47,525 bases of DNA from an uncultured Flavobacteriales bacterium (GCA_913059105.1 CAJXRL010000001.1:1-47525); one strand, 5' to 3'. Numbered from the stretch's first letter, positions 26,492 to 34,534 are shown. Notes: generated from the letters alone by a model not told the origin. Numbers and translations: made by a program.

Positions 26492-29400
26492 ATGAAATTA
26501 GATGATTTGAAAAACCGCTATCAGAACGATAAGCGGGTTACCGCTATTGCGGAAAAGTTAAGGAATGACCCACTTTCTCACGTTCAATTGTTGGGCAGTG
26601 TGGGTAGTTTGAATGCATTTATTTCTTATGGAATCTCATTGAATTTGCCCATAAATCAATTCATTGTGCTGCCTGATAAAGAGGAGGCTGCTTACTTTTT
26701 GAACGACTTGGAAGCTTTAGTTGGTGAACGAGCTTTGTTCTACCCTTCATCTTATCGCAAGGCATACGAAATTGAAAAAACCGACAATGCCAATATTCAG
26801 TTAAGAGCTGAGGTATTGAATAAGATTAGCGCTAAGGAGCAGCAGTATTTTATAGTTTCGTACCCGGAAGCGCTTTCAGAATATGTGATTACGGAGAAAA
26901 ATCTTCAAAAAAACACCTTAGAAATTCACTTGAACGATTCGTTGAGTATTGAATTTTTGGTGGAAACTTTAAATGAATATCATTTCGAAAGGGTTGACTT
27001 TGTCGGGGATCCCGGTCAGTTTTCTGTAAGAGGAGGAATAATGGATATTTATTCTTTTGCCAATGAAAACCCTTATCGAATAGAATTTTTTGGGGATGAA
27101 ATTGACTCTATTCGGGTGTTTGATCCTGCTACTCAACTGTCGATTAAAAAATTGACCCGAATAGCGATTTTACCGAACGTACAGCAAAAAATACTGGAAG
27201 AAGCTCGAGTGCCAATTTTTCAGTTTATGCCAGACAACACTTTGTTTTGGTTTAAAGATTTTAGCATTTGCCGCGATAAAGTTGGAGAGCAGTTTACGCA
27301 GAATAAAGAAATATTTGACAAGCTAATGTCTCCGCTAAGTCACGTGCCGCCTGAAGAGTTATTTATTTCGAAAGATCAGTTTATTCGTGCTTCGGTGAGG
27401 TTAAATACCATTGAATTTGGTTCACAAACCTACTTTCAGCAAGATATGAAAGTTGAGTTTAAGAGTTCTCCTCAGCCAGCTTTTAATAAAAATTTTGAAC
27501 TTCTTAGTAAAGATTTAGCAGATAATACAGAAGCAGGGATTGATAATGTTTTAGTGGCAAACAACGCCAAACAAATTGAACGGCTTTATACCATTTTTGA
27601 AGACATCGGGAAAGAGCATGAAATGGAAACTATCTTGCTTTCTATTCACGAAGGTTTTGTGGACCATGAGCAGAAATTGGCAATATACACCGACCATCAA
27701 ATTTTTAACCGTTACCACAGGTTTAGATTAAAAGAAGGTTTCAAAAGGAAGGATCAAGCGATTACCCTCAAGGAATTACACAACTTAACTCCAGGTGATT
27801 TTATCGTTCACATTGATCATGGGGTAGGGAAGTTTTCAGGATTAGAGAAAATTACGACCAACGGAAAAACACAAGAGACGATTCGAATTCTTTACAGGAA
27901 TCAAGATATTTTATACATTTCAATTCATTCTCTACATCGAATCTCAAAATTTGTAGGAAAAGACGGAACACCTCCGTCAGTGGATAAATTGGGTTCCGAT
28001 ACGTGGAAAAAGCTGAAGGCAAAAACCAAGAAGAATGTAAAAATGGTAGCCTATGATTTAATTAAATTGTATGCTGAACGGAAGCAGAAAAAAGGCTTCG
28101 CTTTTGCACCGGATAATTATTTGCAAAATGAATTGGAAGCTTCCTTTTTATATGAAGATACGCCAGACCAATTCAAATCGACACAAGATGTGAAAGCCGA
28201 TATGGAAGCATCAACACCAATGGATCGATTGGTGTGTGGAGATGTGGGTTTTGGAAAAACAGAAGTTGCCATTCGAGCAGCTTTTAAAGCTGTTTGTGAC
28301 AGCAAGCAAGTTGCTATACTAGTGCCGACCACTATTCTGGCTTGGCAACATTTTCAAACCTTTAAATCTCGCTTGAAAGATTTTCCAGTGAAGGTAGATT
28401 ACATCAATCGTTTTAAAACCAAAAAGCAGCAAAAAGAAACCTTAGAAAAAGTAAATAGCGGAGAAGTTGATATCTTGATTGGCACGCATCGTATTGTTGG
28501 GAAAGATGTCAAGTTTAAAGATTTGGGCTTAATGATAATTGACGAAGAGCAGAAGTTTGGAGTAAGTGTGAAGGACAAATTAAAGTTGTTTAAAGTGAAT
28601 GTCGATACCTTGACGTTAACAGCCACACCAATTCCTAGAACATTGCAATTCTCGTTAATGAAAGCTCGAGATTTGTCAGTAATTAATACGCCTCCACCGA
28701 ACCGTCAACCAATTTTAACAGAGGTACGAACCTTTGATGAAGAGTTGATTCGAGATGCTATTGCCTATGAAATAAGCCGAGGAGGGCAGGTGTTTTTCAT
28801 TCATAACAGAGTTCAGAATATTAAAGAAGTAGCAGGAATGATTCAGCGTTTGGTGCCGGATGCTAGAGTGTTGACGGGACACGGGCAGCTGAAAGGCGAA
28901 GATTTAGAAGAGCGAATGATGAGTTTCATTAACCACGAATACGATGTGTTAGTCGCGACCACCATTATTGAAAGTGGATTAGATATTCCGAATGCAAATA
29001 CAATCATTATCAACAATTCAAATAATTTTGGATTGAGTGATTTGCACCAAATGAGAGGTCGGGTTGGGCGTTCCAATAAAAAGGCATTTTGTTATTTGTT
29101 GGCGCCGCCCATGATATCTTTAACGCCAGAAGCGAGAAAACGTTTGCAGGCGTTGGAGCAATTCTCTGACTTGGGAAGCGGCTTTCAAATTGCAATGAAA
29201 GATTTGGATATTCGTGGAGCAGGAAACTTACTTGGGGCAGAGCAAAGTGGCTTTATTTCTGAGATTGGCTTTGACATGTACCAGAAAATTTTGAATGAAG
29301 CCATTCAAGAATTAAAGGAAACGGAGTTCAAAGAAATGTACGACGAGCTACAAACTGCTTTTGTTCACGATTGCCAGATTGAAACCGATTTGGAAATTCT

Positions 29401-29809
29401 CATTCCTGATGAATATGTGAGCAGTGTTGCTGAACGAATTAACCTGTACAAAGAGTTAGATAATTACGAGACAGAAGAAGAATTAGCCAATTTCGAAAAA
29501 GAGTTGATCGATCGTTTTGGTCCGGTCCCTGAGCCGACCAAAGAGATGATCCAAGCACTACGCTTGCGTTGGATTGGTAAAGCTGTTGGAATTGAAAAGT
29601 TAGTGTTGAAACAGAACAAATTGATTTGTTACTTTATTTCTAATCAAGACTCTCTGTATTACCAATCTCCGCTATTTACCAAGGTGCTGAACTTTGTACA
29701 GAAAAACCCTAACCTATGTACCCTAAAAGAACGAAACGGAAGGTTGAGTTTGGTTTTTGAACATGTTAAAACGATTGTGAAGGCGTTGAGTTTGTTGGGG
29801 AGAGTTTAA
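26492..29809 (+). CDS. mfd: Mfd, transcription-repair coupling factor
   Basis: DNA translocase that removes RNA polymerase stalled at lesions and recruits UvrA. The 1105-residue length fits Bacteroidota Mfd. Order: UvrB-like N-terminal modules (about 1-330, with FSVRGGIMDIY and YRIEFFGDEIDSIRVF), RNA-polymerase interacting domain beginning near GDFIVHIDHGVGKFSGL, helicase lobe 1 with Walker A GDVGFGKTEVA (about 581-591) and DEEQKFG (about 684), LTATPIPRTL, lobe 2 with IIESGLDIPNANTI and MRGRVGRS, then the C-terminal TRCF domain. No truncation seen. It is monocistronic by spacing. Confidence 0.98.
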   Translation: MKLDDLKNRYQNDKRVTAIAEKLRNDPLSHVQLLGSVGSLNAFISYGISLNLPINQFIVLPDKEEAAYFLNDLEALVGERALFYPSSYRKAYEIEKTDNANIQLRAEVLNKISAKEQQYFIVSYPEALSEYVITEKNLQKNTLEIHLNDSLSIEFLVETLNEYHFERVDFVGDPGQFSVRGGIMDIYSFANENPYRIEFFGDEIDSIRVFDPATQLSIKKLTRIAILPNVQQKILEEARVPIFQFMPDNTLFWFKDFSICRDKVGEQFTQNKEIFDKLMSPLSHVPPEELFISKDQFIRASVRLNTIEFGSQTYFQQDMKVEFKSSPQPAFNKNFELLSKDLADNTEAGIDNVLVANNAKQIERLYTIFEDIGKEHEMETILLSIHEGFVDHEQKLAIYTDHQIFNRYHRFRLKEGFKRKDQAITLKELHNLTPGDFIVHIDHGVGKFSGLEKITTNGKTQETIRILYRNQDILYISIHSLHRISKFVGKDGTPPSVDKLGSDTWKKLKAKTKKNVKMVAYDLIKLYAERKQKKGFAFAPDNYLQNELEASFLYEDTPDQFKSTQDVKADMEASTPMDRLVCGDVGFGKTEVAIRAAFKAVCDSKQVAILVPTTILAWQHFQTFKSRLKDFPVKVDYINRFKTKKQQKETLEKVNSGEVDILIGTHRIVGKDVKFKDLGLMIIDEEQKFGVSVKDKLKLFKVNVDTLTLTATPIPRTLQFSLMKARDLSVINTPPPNRQPILTEVRTFDEELIRDAIAYEISRGGQVFFIHNRVQNIKEVAGMIQRLVPDARVLTGHGQLKGEDLEERMMSFINHEYDVLVATTIIESGLDIPNANTIIINNSNNFGLSDLHQMRGRVGRSNKKAFCYLLAPPMISLTPEARKRLQALEQFSDLGSGFQIAMKDLDIRGAGNLLGAEQSGFISEIGFDMYQKILNEAIQELKETEFKEMYDELQTAFVHDCQIETDLEILIPDEYVSSVAERINLYKELDNYETEEELANFEKELIDRFGPVPEPTKEMIQALRLRWIGKAVGIEKLVLKQNKLICYFISNQDSLYYQSPLFTKVLNFVQKNPNLCTLKERNGRLSLVFEHVKTIVKALSLLGRV

Positions 29810-29869
29810 CGCCCGTGTAAAGTGTCGTTGGGCTCTTGATAAAGATACTATTAGCAATTAATTAAAGAG

Positions 29870-29929
29870 CAAAATCGCCTTACGATTTTTTAATTTTATC
29901 TCAATTATGAAATTGTCAAGGCGATTTTG
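29870..29929. repeat. 12-bp perfect inverted repeat with 36-base loop
   Basis: CAAAATCGCCTT at 29870-29881 pairs perfectly with AAGGCGATTTTG at 29918-29929. No T-tract follows the second arm, so it is not a simple terminator. It competes with the shorter hairpin that uses the same left arm. Confidence 0.7.
29871..29891 (+). terminator. Weak hairpin terminator after mfd
   Basis: AAAATCG-CCTTA-CGATTTT forms a 7-bp stem with a 5-base loop, followed by TT and a T-rich tract, 62 bp after the mfd stop. The stem is AT-rich, so strength is doubtful. Its left arm can pair instead with a farther partner (29918-29929), giving two exclusive structures. Confidence 0.5.
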
Positions 29930-30002
29930 TGGGCTTAACAGGTAAATGCCAATGTGCCGTAACCGACTTACGTCCAATGCATATTACATTATGTTGTGGT
30001 GC

Positions 30003-30038
30003 GTTATTGGAATTGAGACTAGTTCTCCATCCAATAAC
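30003..30038. repeat. 8-bp inverted repeat with partially paired loop
   Basis: GTTATTGG (30003-30010) and CCAATAAC (30031-30038) are perfectly complementary. The 20-base loop contains GAGA/TCTC around CTAGT, which extends the fold. No gene lies nearby. The shape is reminiscent of recombination-site hairpins, but the attC consensus ends are not met. Confidence 0.55.
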
Positions 30039-30177
30039 CTCGAGCCTTGTATTCAGTCACACCGATAAGGCACGTTTGACTTTTGTAAGCTGCCAATTTG
30101 AAACGCCAAGCTTGGCTGATTTTTTCTGCTAAAAATCTACTTTGCTAAAGTTGGCGAAGTCCGCAGCTAGAGTGTGG

Positions 30178-30310
30178 AGTCAAGCAGTTTAGAATAAAGT
30201 AGGAGTAACAATTTTGCAGAACTGAAATATCGGAATAGTTATAAGTCAAGCCGATAATTAATAGTTGAAAAGGTACAATTTTGCAGAATTAAGATATACG
30301 TTATGTTGTC
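30178..30310 (+). repeat. Two diverged tandem copies of a ~66-bp unit
   Basis: The blocks AGTCAAGC (30178 and 30244) and ACAATTTTGCAGAA (30208 and 30275) recur in the same order at offsets of 66 and 67 bp. Sequence between the blocks has diverged. The ATTTTGC core looks like a remnant of the Bacteroidota promoter end. Non-coding. Confidence 0.6.
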
Positions 30311-30336
30311 TGCACAAAAACTAATTTTTGGTTAAG

Positions 30337-30822
30337 CTAACCACCATGATAGATTTCCTCTGTAATACATCTAATATCGAACTTCATTGTAAAACCCCTT
30401 AATGAAGCGTAATTAGCTTGAGTCAAATTTTGAATTCTAATTGAAAATGATTTTTTAATTGTAGCTGCGTATGGTTTATCCATCATTAGTTCAATGGTTA
30501 TTTCTTTTATCTCTTTCGGTTGAATGGTTATCCTTTTATTAATAGGGAATTGTCGAGTTAATGTGAATTCATTTTGTCCAACAGATAATTTATAATTTAA
30601 TGTTGGTTTAATAATAAAGTAAATAAATACTATAACACAAATACAGAAGAAGCTAATAATTAATACCAATAATTTTGATTTTTCGAATGCACCACAACAC
30701 CCAGATAAACGAAAAGGTGCGTTTATTTCTCTTTCGTTCTGAAGTGTTTTCGAAACACCAAGATACGAGAAATAGTGTTTGATTAAGGTTGTAGTTTGTA
30801 ACGTATTGTCAACAGAATCCAA
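30337..30822 (-). CDS. Hypothetical single-helix membrane protein, start uncertain
   Basis: An open frame of up to 161 codons with one strong membrane helix (about 51-73) followed by a soluble domain with strand-like alternation (EFTLTRQFPI, KEITIELMMD, KKSFSIRIQN). I do not recognise the family. There is no ATG before the helix: the first possible start is TTG at 30822, which overlaps the degraded beta-barrel gene by 40 bp, and a later in-frame TTG just before the helix (LVLIIS) would give about 110 residues. The missing ATG, together with decayed neighbours, means it may itself be a truncated or decaying gene. Confidence 0.45.
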   Translation of the reverse strand: MDSVDNTLQTTTLIKHYFSYLGVSKTLQNEREINAPFRLSGCCGAFEKSKLLVLIISFFCICVIVFIYFIIKPTLNYKLSVGQNEFTLTRQFPINKRITIQPKEIKEITIELMMDKPYAATIKKSFSIRIQNLTQANYASLRGFTMKFDIRCITEEIYHGG

Positions 30823-31409
30823 TTGTTAAAAGCTTTCGTGCCTTCTTCGTAAGGTGCTCCTCACGGCGAAGAACGTTCTTCAACGTACATTGGGGAAATG
30901 TCAGTATAGAGCTGATATGCGACGTTCACGCCATAACGGTCAGTAATTTGATAACCAATCCCAATTTTTGTTTGCCAGGCCAATTGGAACTAGTTTACTT
31001 TAAGGTAATCTAGTTTTGTATAATTGTTGCCGCTGTTTGAAAAGATATAGCTTAAAACTGGTCCTGTTCCTACAATTCCATGGAGTTTTTTACCAAGGTG
31101 AAATGCTATTCCTAAAGGAACTCTAATGTAGTCCAGACCTGTTTGGTCAGTTCTCCAAGTGTCATAACTCAAGGAAGCATGGTAACCAAAAATTACTTTT
31201 TTAGGAGTGTAGTAAAATCCCACTCCAATGCGGTAAAAATAGAAGGGCGTTGGCTTTAATGCTCCTTCTGTTTCAATGCTAGGAAAGAAAGGAGGGTTAA
31301 ATACACTGCCGTTCCCTGCTCCGGGATTTATGCTTATTTCTTGTTTTTTAGCACTCATTAAAATAACTGAAAAACATAAAATATACAGAAGAGTGAAGTG
31401 TTTTCTAAT
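30783..31409 (-). pseudogene. Outer-membrane beta-barrel protein, degraded (lost start, two in-frame stops)
   Basis: One continuous frame of 209 codons encodes a recognisable small beta-barrel but has three lesions. At 31409-31407 the codon before RKHFTLLYILCFSVILMSA, a textbook signal peptide, is ATT where ATG is expected. At 30992-30990 there is a TAG, after which the same frame continues QLAWQTKIGIGYQITDRYGV with barrel-strand pattern. At 30863-30861 there is a TGA, and the frame continues to NNWILLTIRYKL, a plausible last strand, before TAA at 30785-30783. No indels are needed. The longest piece from an ATG is 30990-31358, lacking signal and C-terminus. Function in the intact ancestor is unknown beyond being an outer-membrane barrel of about 200 residues. 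Confidence 0.8.
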
Positions 31410-31437
31410 TTAACGATTTACTGTCTATTGGTTTAGA

Positions 31438-31673
31438 TCAATCAAGATAAGAGAAAAATCTTGATTCATAAAAAAGGAAATAGCAGTAAAAGATGCTACT
31501 AGTGTAAAAGTGTTGGAGTGAAAGAATTTCCTTTTCCGCATTTAGAAAATGGTACCCCTCTTTCAATACTTTAAAGGAGTGCACAATAAGAAAGTACAGC
31601 GAAAAGCCAATTAAAAAGAGCAATAAGAAAAACCTATGGGAACAAAATAAATCACAAGTAGTTCAACGAACAT
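31438..31673 (-). pseudogene. Small membrane protein, probable one-base frameshift
   Basis: An ATG at 31673 opens MFVELLVIYFVPIGF in one frame, then runs into a stop after 20 codons. The adjacent frame continues with hydrophobic LLLFLIGFSLYFLIVHSF and a soluble tail to TGA at 31440-31438. Adding one T in the T5 run near 31628-31632 would join them into a 78-residue membrane protein. The second frame alone lacks an ATG (only TTG at 31623). It starts 33 bp after the crtY-blh stop on the same strand. Alternatives: no real gene, or translational slippage on the T run. Confidence 0.35.
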
Positions 31674-31705
31674 ATTTTCCGCAGTCGAGTACACGGTAAA
31701 GAAGA

Positions 31706-33721
31706 TTATTTTGAAGAAGTAAACTGATAAAAATGATGCATGCTAAACACATGTGGCAAACTTAAACAGGATAGAATACTGAAGAATAGACCGATGTAAT
31801 TTTCATCTTCAAACAGTAAAAAATAGAAAATAATACCTGCACCACCAATGGTAAAAGGAAAAGCATTTTTCCACATTACGGATGATTCTTTTTTTAAACC
31901 GACGGAAAGGTGATTCCAGCCATTGATGCTATGCTGCAAGACGAAGTATATTCCAAATGCCATCAATAAAGACAATTGACTTGCCATTAAAAGATAAATT
32001 AACGTGATTAGCAAGTAGGTAGATTTGTTTAGTCGTGCTAAAATAAGACCAGAAGAAACACTCAATACTTGAATGAACAATAATGCATTATGAGGTATTT
32101 CATGAACTAGGTTTAGAGCAGCTAGATTAGGGATTTGCTTAAGAATATCGCTTAGTTCTTCTGCATGGAAAAATAGAATCACGGTTAAAAGGATAACACC
32201 CCATAAGAAGGACTGCCAACCCTGCTTTAAGTTCCATTCTTTAAAATCGGCTTGACCAAAGTGCCAAGCAGAATAGAGTATAAAAAGCGCTAATGCCACA
32301 TCGGAGGAAAACCACCAAACTAATCCAAAAAGAGCACCCTTCAGTAGGTAGCTCAGCACAAAGCAGATGAGTTGTTTAGAAGTTATAATATTCTGGGAGG
32401 TGAGATGATCTAAAGCCCCATGTGCTAGCCCTACCGATAAAAATCCTGGAGCTAAAATGCCCCATGCAATAAATTCAAACTGTAAGAAAGAAAGCAGGAT
32501 GGCAATAGGGGTAAAAATTAAAGGCAATGTTATAATTGGCAATCGATTAATTTGGTGATAGATATCTTTTAAAGCTGCTGTTATAAATAGTTTTTTGGGT
32601 AATTTAGAAAAAATAAATACTTCTTCTGAAAGCGTTGTTTTTTCTCTTAAAAACCTCAGTACGTTAATTAATGGGACCTTTTTAAATAGCATTTCAAATA
32701 CTTTTTTTCCTTGAAGAGGAGTATTGCTCAATATTTTTAATAGCAATCGACCATAAAATGAAAACCTGCCATTTCTTGCTTCTCTCGCAGGTTTTTGATT
32801 ACTTTTTAATGCTTTCGTTTGCAAAACCGCGTCTTCAGTCATGGAATGAAAAGCATAGCCTGTAGAGCATTTTAATAGGTTCGCTCGCGCTCCCATATTG
32901 ATCCAATTGTCTCCAAAGTCAGCAACTTCAATTTTACCAGAATGCATAGGAATTACGCCTACTTCATCTTCTAATTTTTCGAAGGTCGTATCCAATTCTT
33001 GCACATAGTCTCGCAGAATGGTATGAGCTTCTTCTTTGGTTAACTTTTCTTTACCAAATCGGGTTAATTCAACAAGCGCTGTATCAGACTCAAATGGGAG
33101 AACATAAATAAATTGTGTATAACCATTTTGAGGAATTTTAAAATCCATCAAGACCATGGAGGAGGTATCAAACACTTGTTTATCCGTTTTAATTTTCCAT
33201 CCGTAAAATGATTGGTATAGACGACTTTCGTTCTTTTGTAGTTTTGAGAATGTAGGTGGACGACTGTCATAAACTTTATGACAACGAAATACCGATCCAC
33301 CAGTAGTAACTTCTATATAATCAGAGCCTGTACTAGTAGTATTATCTAAGGTGCTTCGAAAATAGGTAACCTCACTTAGGCTTAAAATTTCTTTTGTTTT
33401 GTTAGAAAGGTCAGCTCCTTTTACCTGATAATAACTTAATGGCTGTATGTTTTGTTTGGCGATTCCAGTAATCTCAATTTGTTGCCAACTGCAGCTAACC
33501 AACTCTTCAAGATTCAGGGAAAAAAGTTCTTCTTTTGTGGACCAAAAACAGAATGTTTTATCATCGGTTAATTTACTGCGTGGTTCAATAATGGCAATTG
33601 TTTTTCCATCGAGTAAGCCGTTTTTGTAAAGACTTAAAATCAGCAAACTGTTAGCCGCGCCAAGTCCAATAAATAGGAAATCGTATACTGAATAAGTATT
33701 GGCTAAAGCTGGCTGTTTCAT
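31706..33721 (-). CDS. crtY-blh: Fusion of lycopene beta-cyclase (CrtY) and beta-carotene dioxygenase (Brp/Blh)
   Basis: A single 671-residue frame holds two complete enzymes. Residues 1 to about 390 are lycopene beta-cyclase: dinucleotide-binding start DFLFIGLGAANS (14-25), DDKTFCFW (53-60), YGWKI (173-177), DFKIPQ and FIYVLPF (204-210), GVIPM (255-259), STGYAF (286-291), and the usual cyclase C-terminus LPKKLF. Residues about 395-671 are the polytopic Brp/Blh dioxygenase that splits beta-carotene into two retinals: HGALDH (H434, H439), WHFGQAD (H487), QHS (H597), NHL (H604), and SLPHVFSMHHF (H657, H662, H663). No stop or frameshift separates them. It follows the rhodopsin gene on the same strand across a terminator and supplies its chromophore. 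In most flavobacteria I know of, these are two genes. Confidence 0.93.
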   Translation of the reverse strand: MKQPALANTYSVYDFLFIGLGAANSLLILSLYKNGLLDGKTIAIIEPRSKLTDDKTFCFWSTKEELFSLNLEELVSCSWQQIEITGIAKQNIQPLSYYQVKGADLSNKTKEILSLSEVTYFRSTLDNTTSTGSDYIEVTTGGSVFRCHKVYDSRPPTFSKLQKNESRLYQSFYGWKIKTDKQVFDTSSMVLMDFKIPQNGYTQFIYVLPFESDTALVELTRFGKEKLTKEEAHTILRDYVQELDTTFEKLEDEVGVIPMHSGKIEVADFGDNWINMGARANLLKCSTGYAFHSMTEDAVLQTKALKSNQKPAREARNGRFSFYGRLLLKILSNTPLQGKKVFEMLFKKVPLINVLRFLREKTTLSEEVFIFSKLPKKLFITAALKDIYHQINRLPIITLPLIFTPIAILLSFLQFEFIAWGILAPGFLSVGLAHGALDHLTSQNIITSKQLICFVLSYLLKGALFGLVWWFSSDVALALFILYSAWHFGQADFKEWNLKQGWQSFLWGVILLTVILFFHAEELSDILKQIPNLAALNLVHEIPHNALLFIQVLSVSSGLILARLNKSTYLLITLIYLLMASQLSLLMAFGIYFVLQHSINGWNHLSVGLKKESSVMWKNAFPFTIGGAGIIFYFLLFEDENYIGLFFSILSCLSLPHVFSMHHFYQFTSSK

Positions 33722-33750
33722 CTGTCCTTGAATGGATAATGTTGCATAAA

Positions 33751-33783
33751 AAAGGGGTGATAATTTTAAACTATCACCCCTTT
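33751..33783 (-). terminator. Strong intrinsic terminator/attenuator after the rhodopsin gene
   Basis: AAAGGGGTGATA (33751-33762) and TATCACCCCTTT (33772-33783) form a perfect 12-bp stem with a 9-base loop. Read on the minus strand it is followed by a T run (TTTTTTAT), 20 bp past the rhodopsin stop. The crtY-blh ATG is only about 30 bp beyond it, with no TAnnTTTG box between, so read-through could set its low expression relative to rhodopsin. The stem also works on plus, but the T tract there is shorter. Confidence 0.85.
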
Positions 33784-33802
33784 ATTTCATTATTGTGATA
33801 GA

Positions 33803-34534
33803 TTATGCTTTTACTGTTGCATTGTCTGTTCTGCTTAAGGCATAAATCACTAAACCAAAACCGATTTTGTTAATTGCATCCGCAATGTTGTAAACGATAT
33901 CCATAGCATTAAGTGCTGCTGCTGTATCTTGTACTAGTTGAATTCCAAATAATCCGCCAGGAGTACCGAGGATGTACCCTAAAGGATAAATTGCCCATCC
34001 GACTAAAACAAACCAGCCAAGTATTTTGGTAGCTTTTGCTACTTGAGGACCTGCTTCCTGAGCAAGTTTTGAAACTTCTCCAAACCAAACTAGGTATACG
34101 ATATAGAAGTATGCTATTCCTGATAATACGCCCCAAAGTACACTGCTATCTCTGTCTAAAACTTCTCCAACATAACCTGTTACTAGCATCACTAACGATG
34201 CAAATATCAATTTCCAAAGCAAACCAATTTTTGCACCTGCCTTTTTGGTAATTAAGTAAAATTCCACACACATTAATGGTACAGTTAAGATCCAATCAAC
34301 ATAACGGAAAAATGTAGGCGATTCACCCGTCTCAAGGTTATAACTTCTCATGTAGTAGTAATGCACTGCTGCAATAAAAGTAATTAAGCCTGAAACAAGA
34401 ACTGAGGTTCTCCACTGTTTAGAGGTGTTGTTCAACTCCAAAAAGAAAAATACTGATGCGGCCATCATAGCCATTGTTCCAATAAAGAACGTGAAAGCAA
34501 CATAATTGTCGCTGGCAATTTTTAAATGTTCCAT
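33803..34534 (-). CDS. Proteorhodopsin, green-type light-driven proton pump
   Basis: A 243-residue seven-helix retinal protein of the proteorhodopsin group. Helix C carries RYVDWILTVPLMCVEFYL with proton acceptor D80, T84 and donor E91, the DTE motif of proton pumps (sodium pumps have NDQ). H58 matches the counterion-linked His of proteorhodopsin. The retinal Schiff-base lysine is K223 in ADAINKIGFG. The spectral-tuning position (L105 of the reference green protein) is M88, which points to green absorption. No cleavable signal peptide is evident. The ATG at 34534 has a 301-bp AT-rich upstream region in which I cannot find a full consensus promoter. Role: light-driven proton gradient in the inner membrane. 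Confidence 0.96.
   Translation of the reverse strand: MEHLKIASDNYVAFTFFIGTMAMMAASVFFFLELNNTSKQWRTSVLVSGLITFIAAVHYYYMRSYNLETGESPTFFRYVDWILTVPLMCVEFYLITKKAGAKIGLLWKLIFASLVMLVTGYVGEVLDRDSSVLWGVLSGIAYFYIVYLVWFGEVSKLAQEAGPQVAKATKILGWFVLVGWAIYPLGYILGTPGGLFGIQLVQDTAAALNAMDIVYNIADAINKIGFGLVIYALSRTDNATVKA

Larger units (their letters stand above)
29810..30336. other. 527-bp non-coding region after mfd
   Basis: I find no convincing gene here. A 67-codon GTG-start frame at 29929-30132 has odd composition and no recognisable features. The stretch contains a terminator-like hairpin right after mfd, a long 12-bp inverted repeat, an 8-bp inverted repeat, and two diverged tandem copies of about 66 bp; each is listed separately. 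It looks like eroded accessory DNA. Confidence 0.6.

Noticed and set aside
29929..30132. Cys-containing 67-codon frame starting with GTG
   Set aside because: No recognisable motif, unusual composition, overlaps the inverted-repeat arm, and lies in debris; most likely chance.
29930..30345. Integron attC-like site (GCTTAAC at 29933 and GTTAAGC near 30330)
   Set aside because: The two 7-mers are about 400 bp apart, no L boxes were found, and there is no integrase gene; similarity is superficial.
30783..31409. Stop-codon recoding (TAG/TGA read as sense) in the beta-barrel gene
   Set aside because: TAG and TGA both end intact genes elsewhere in the window, and the start codon is also lost; decay is simpler.
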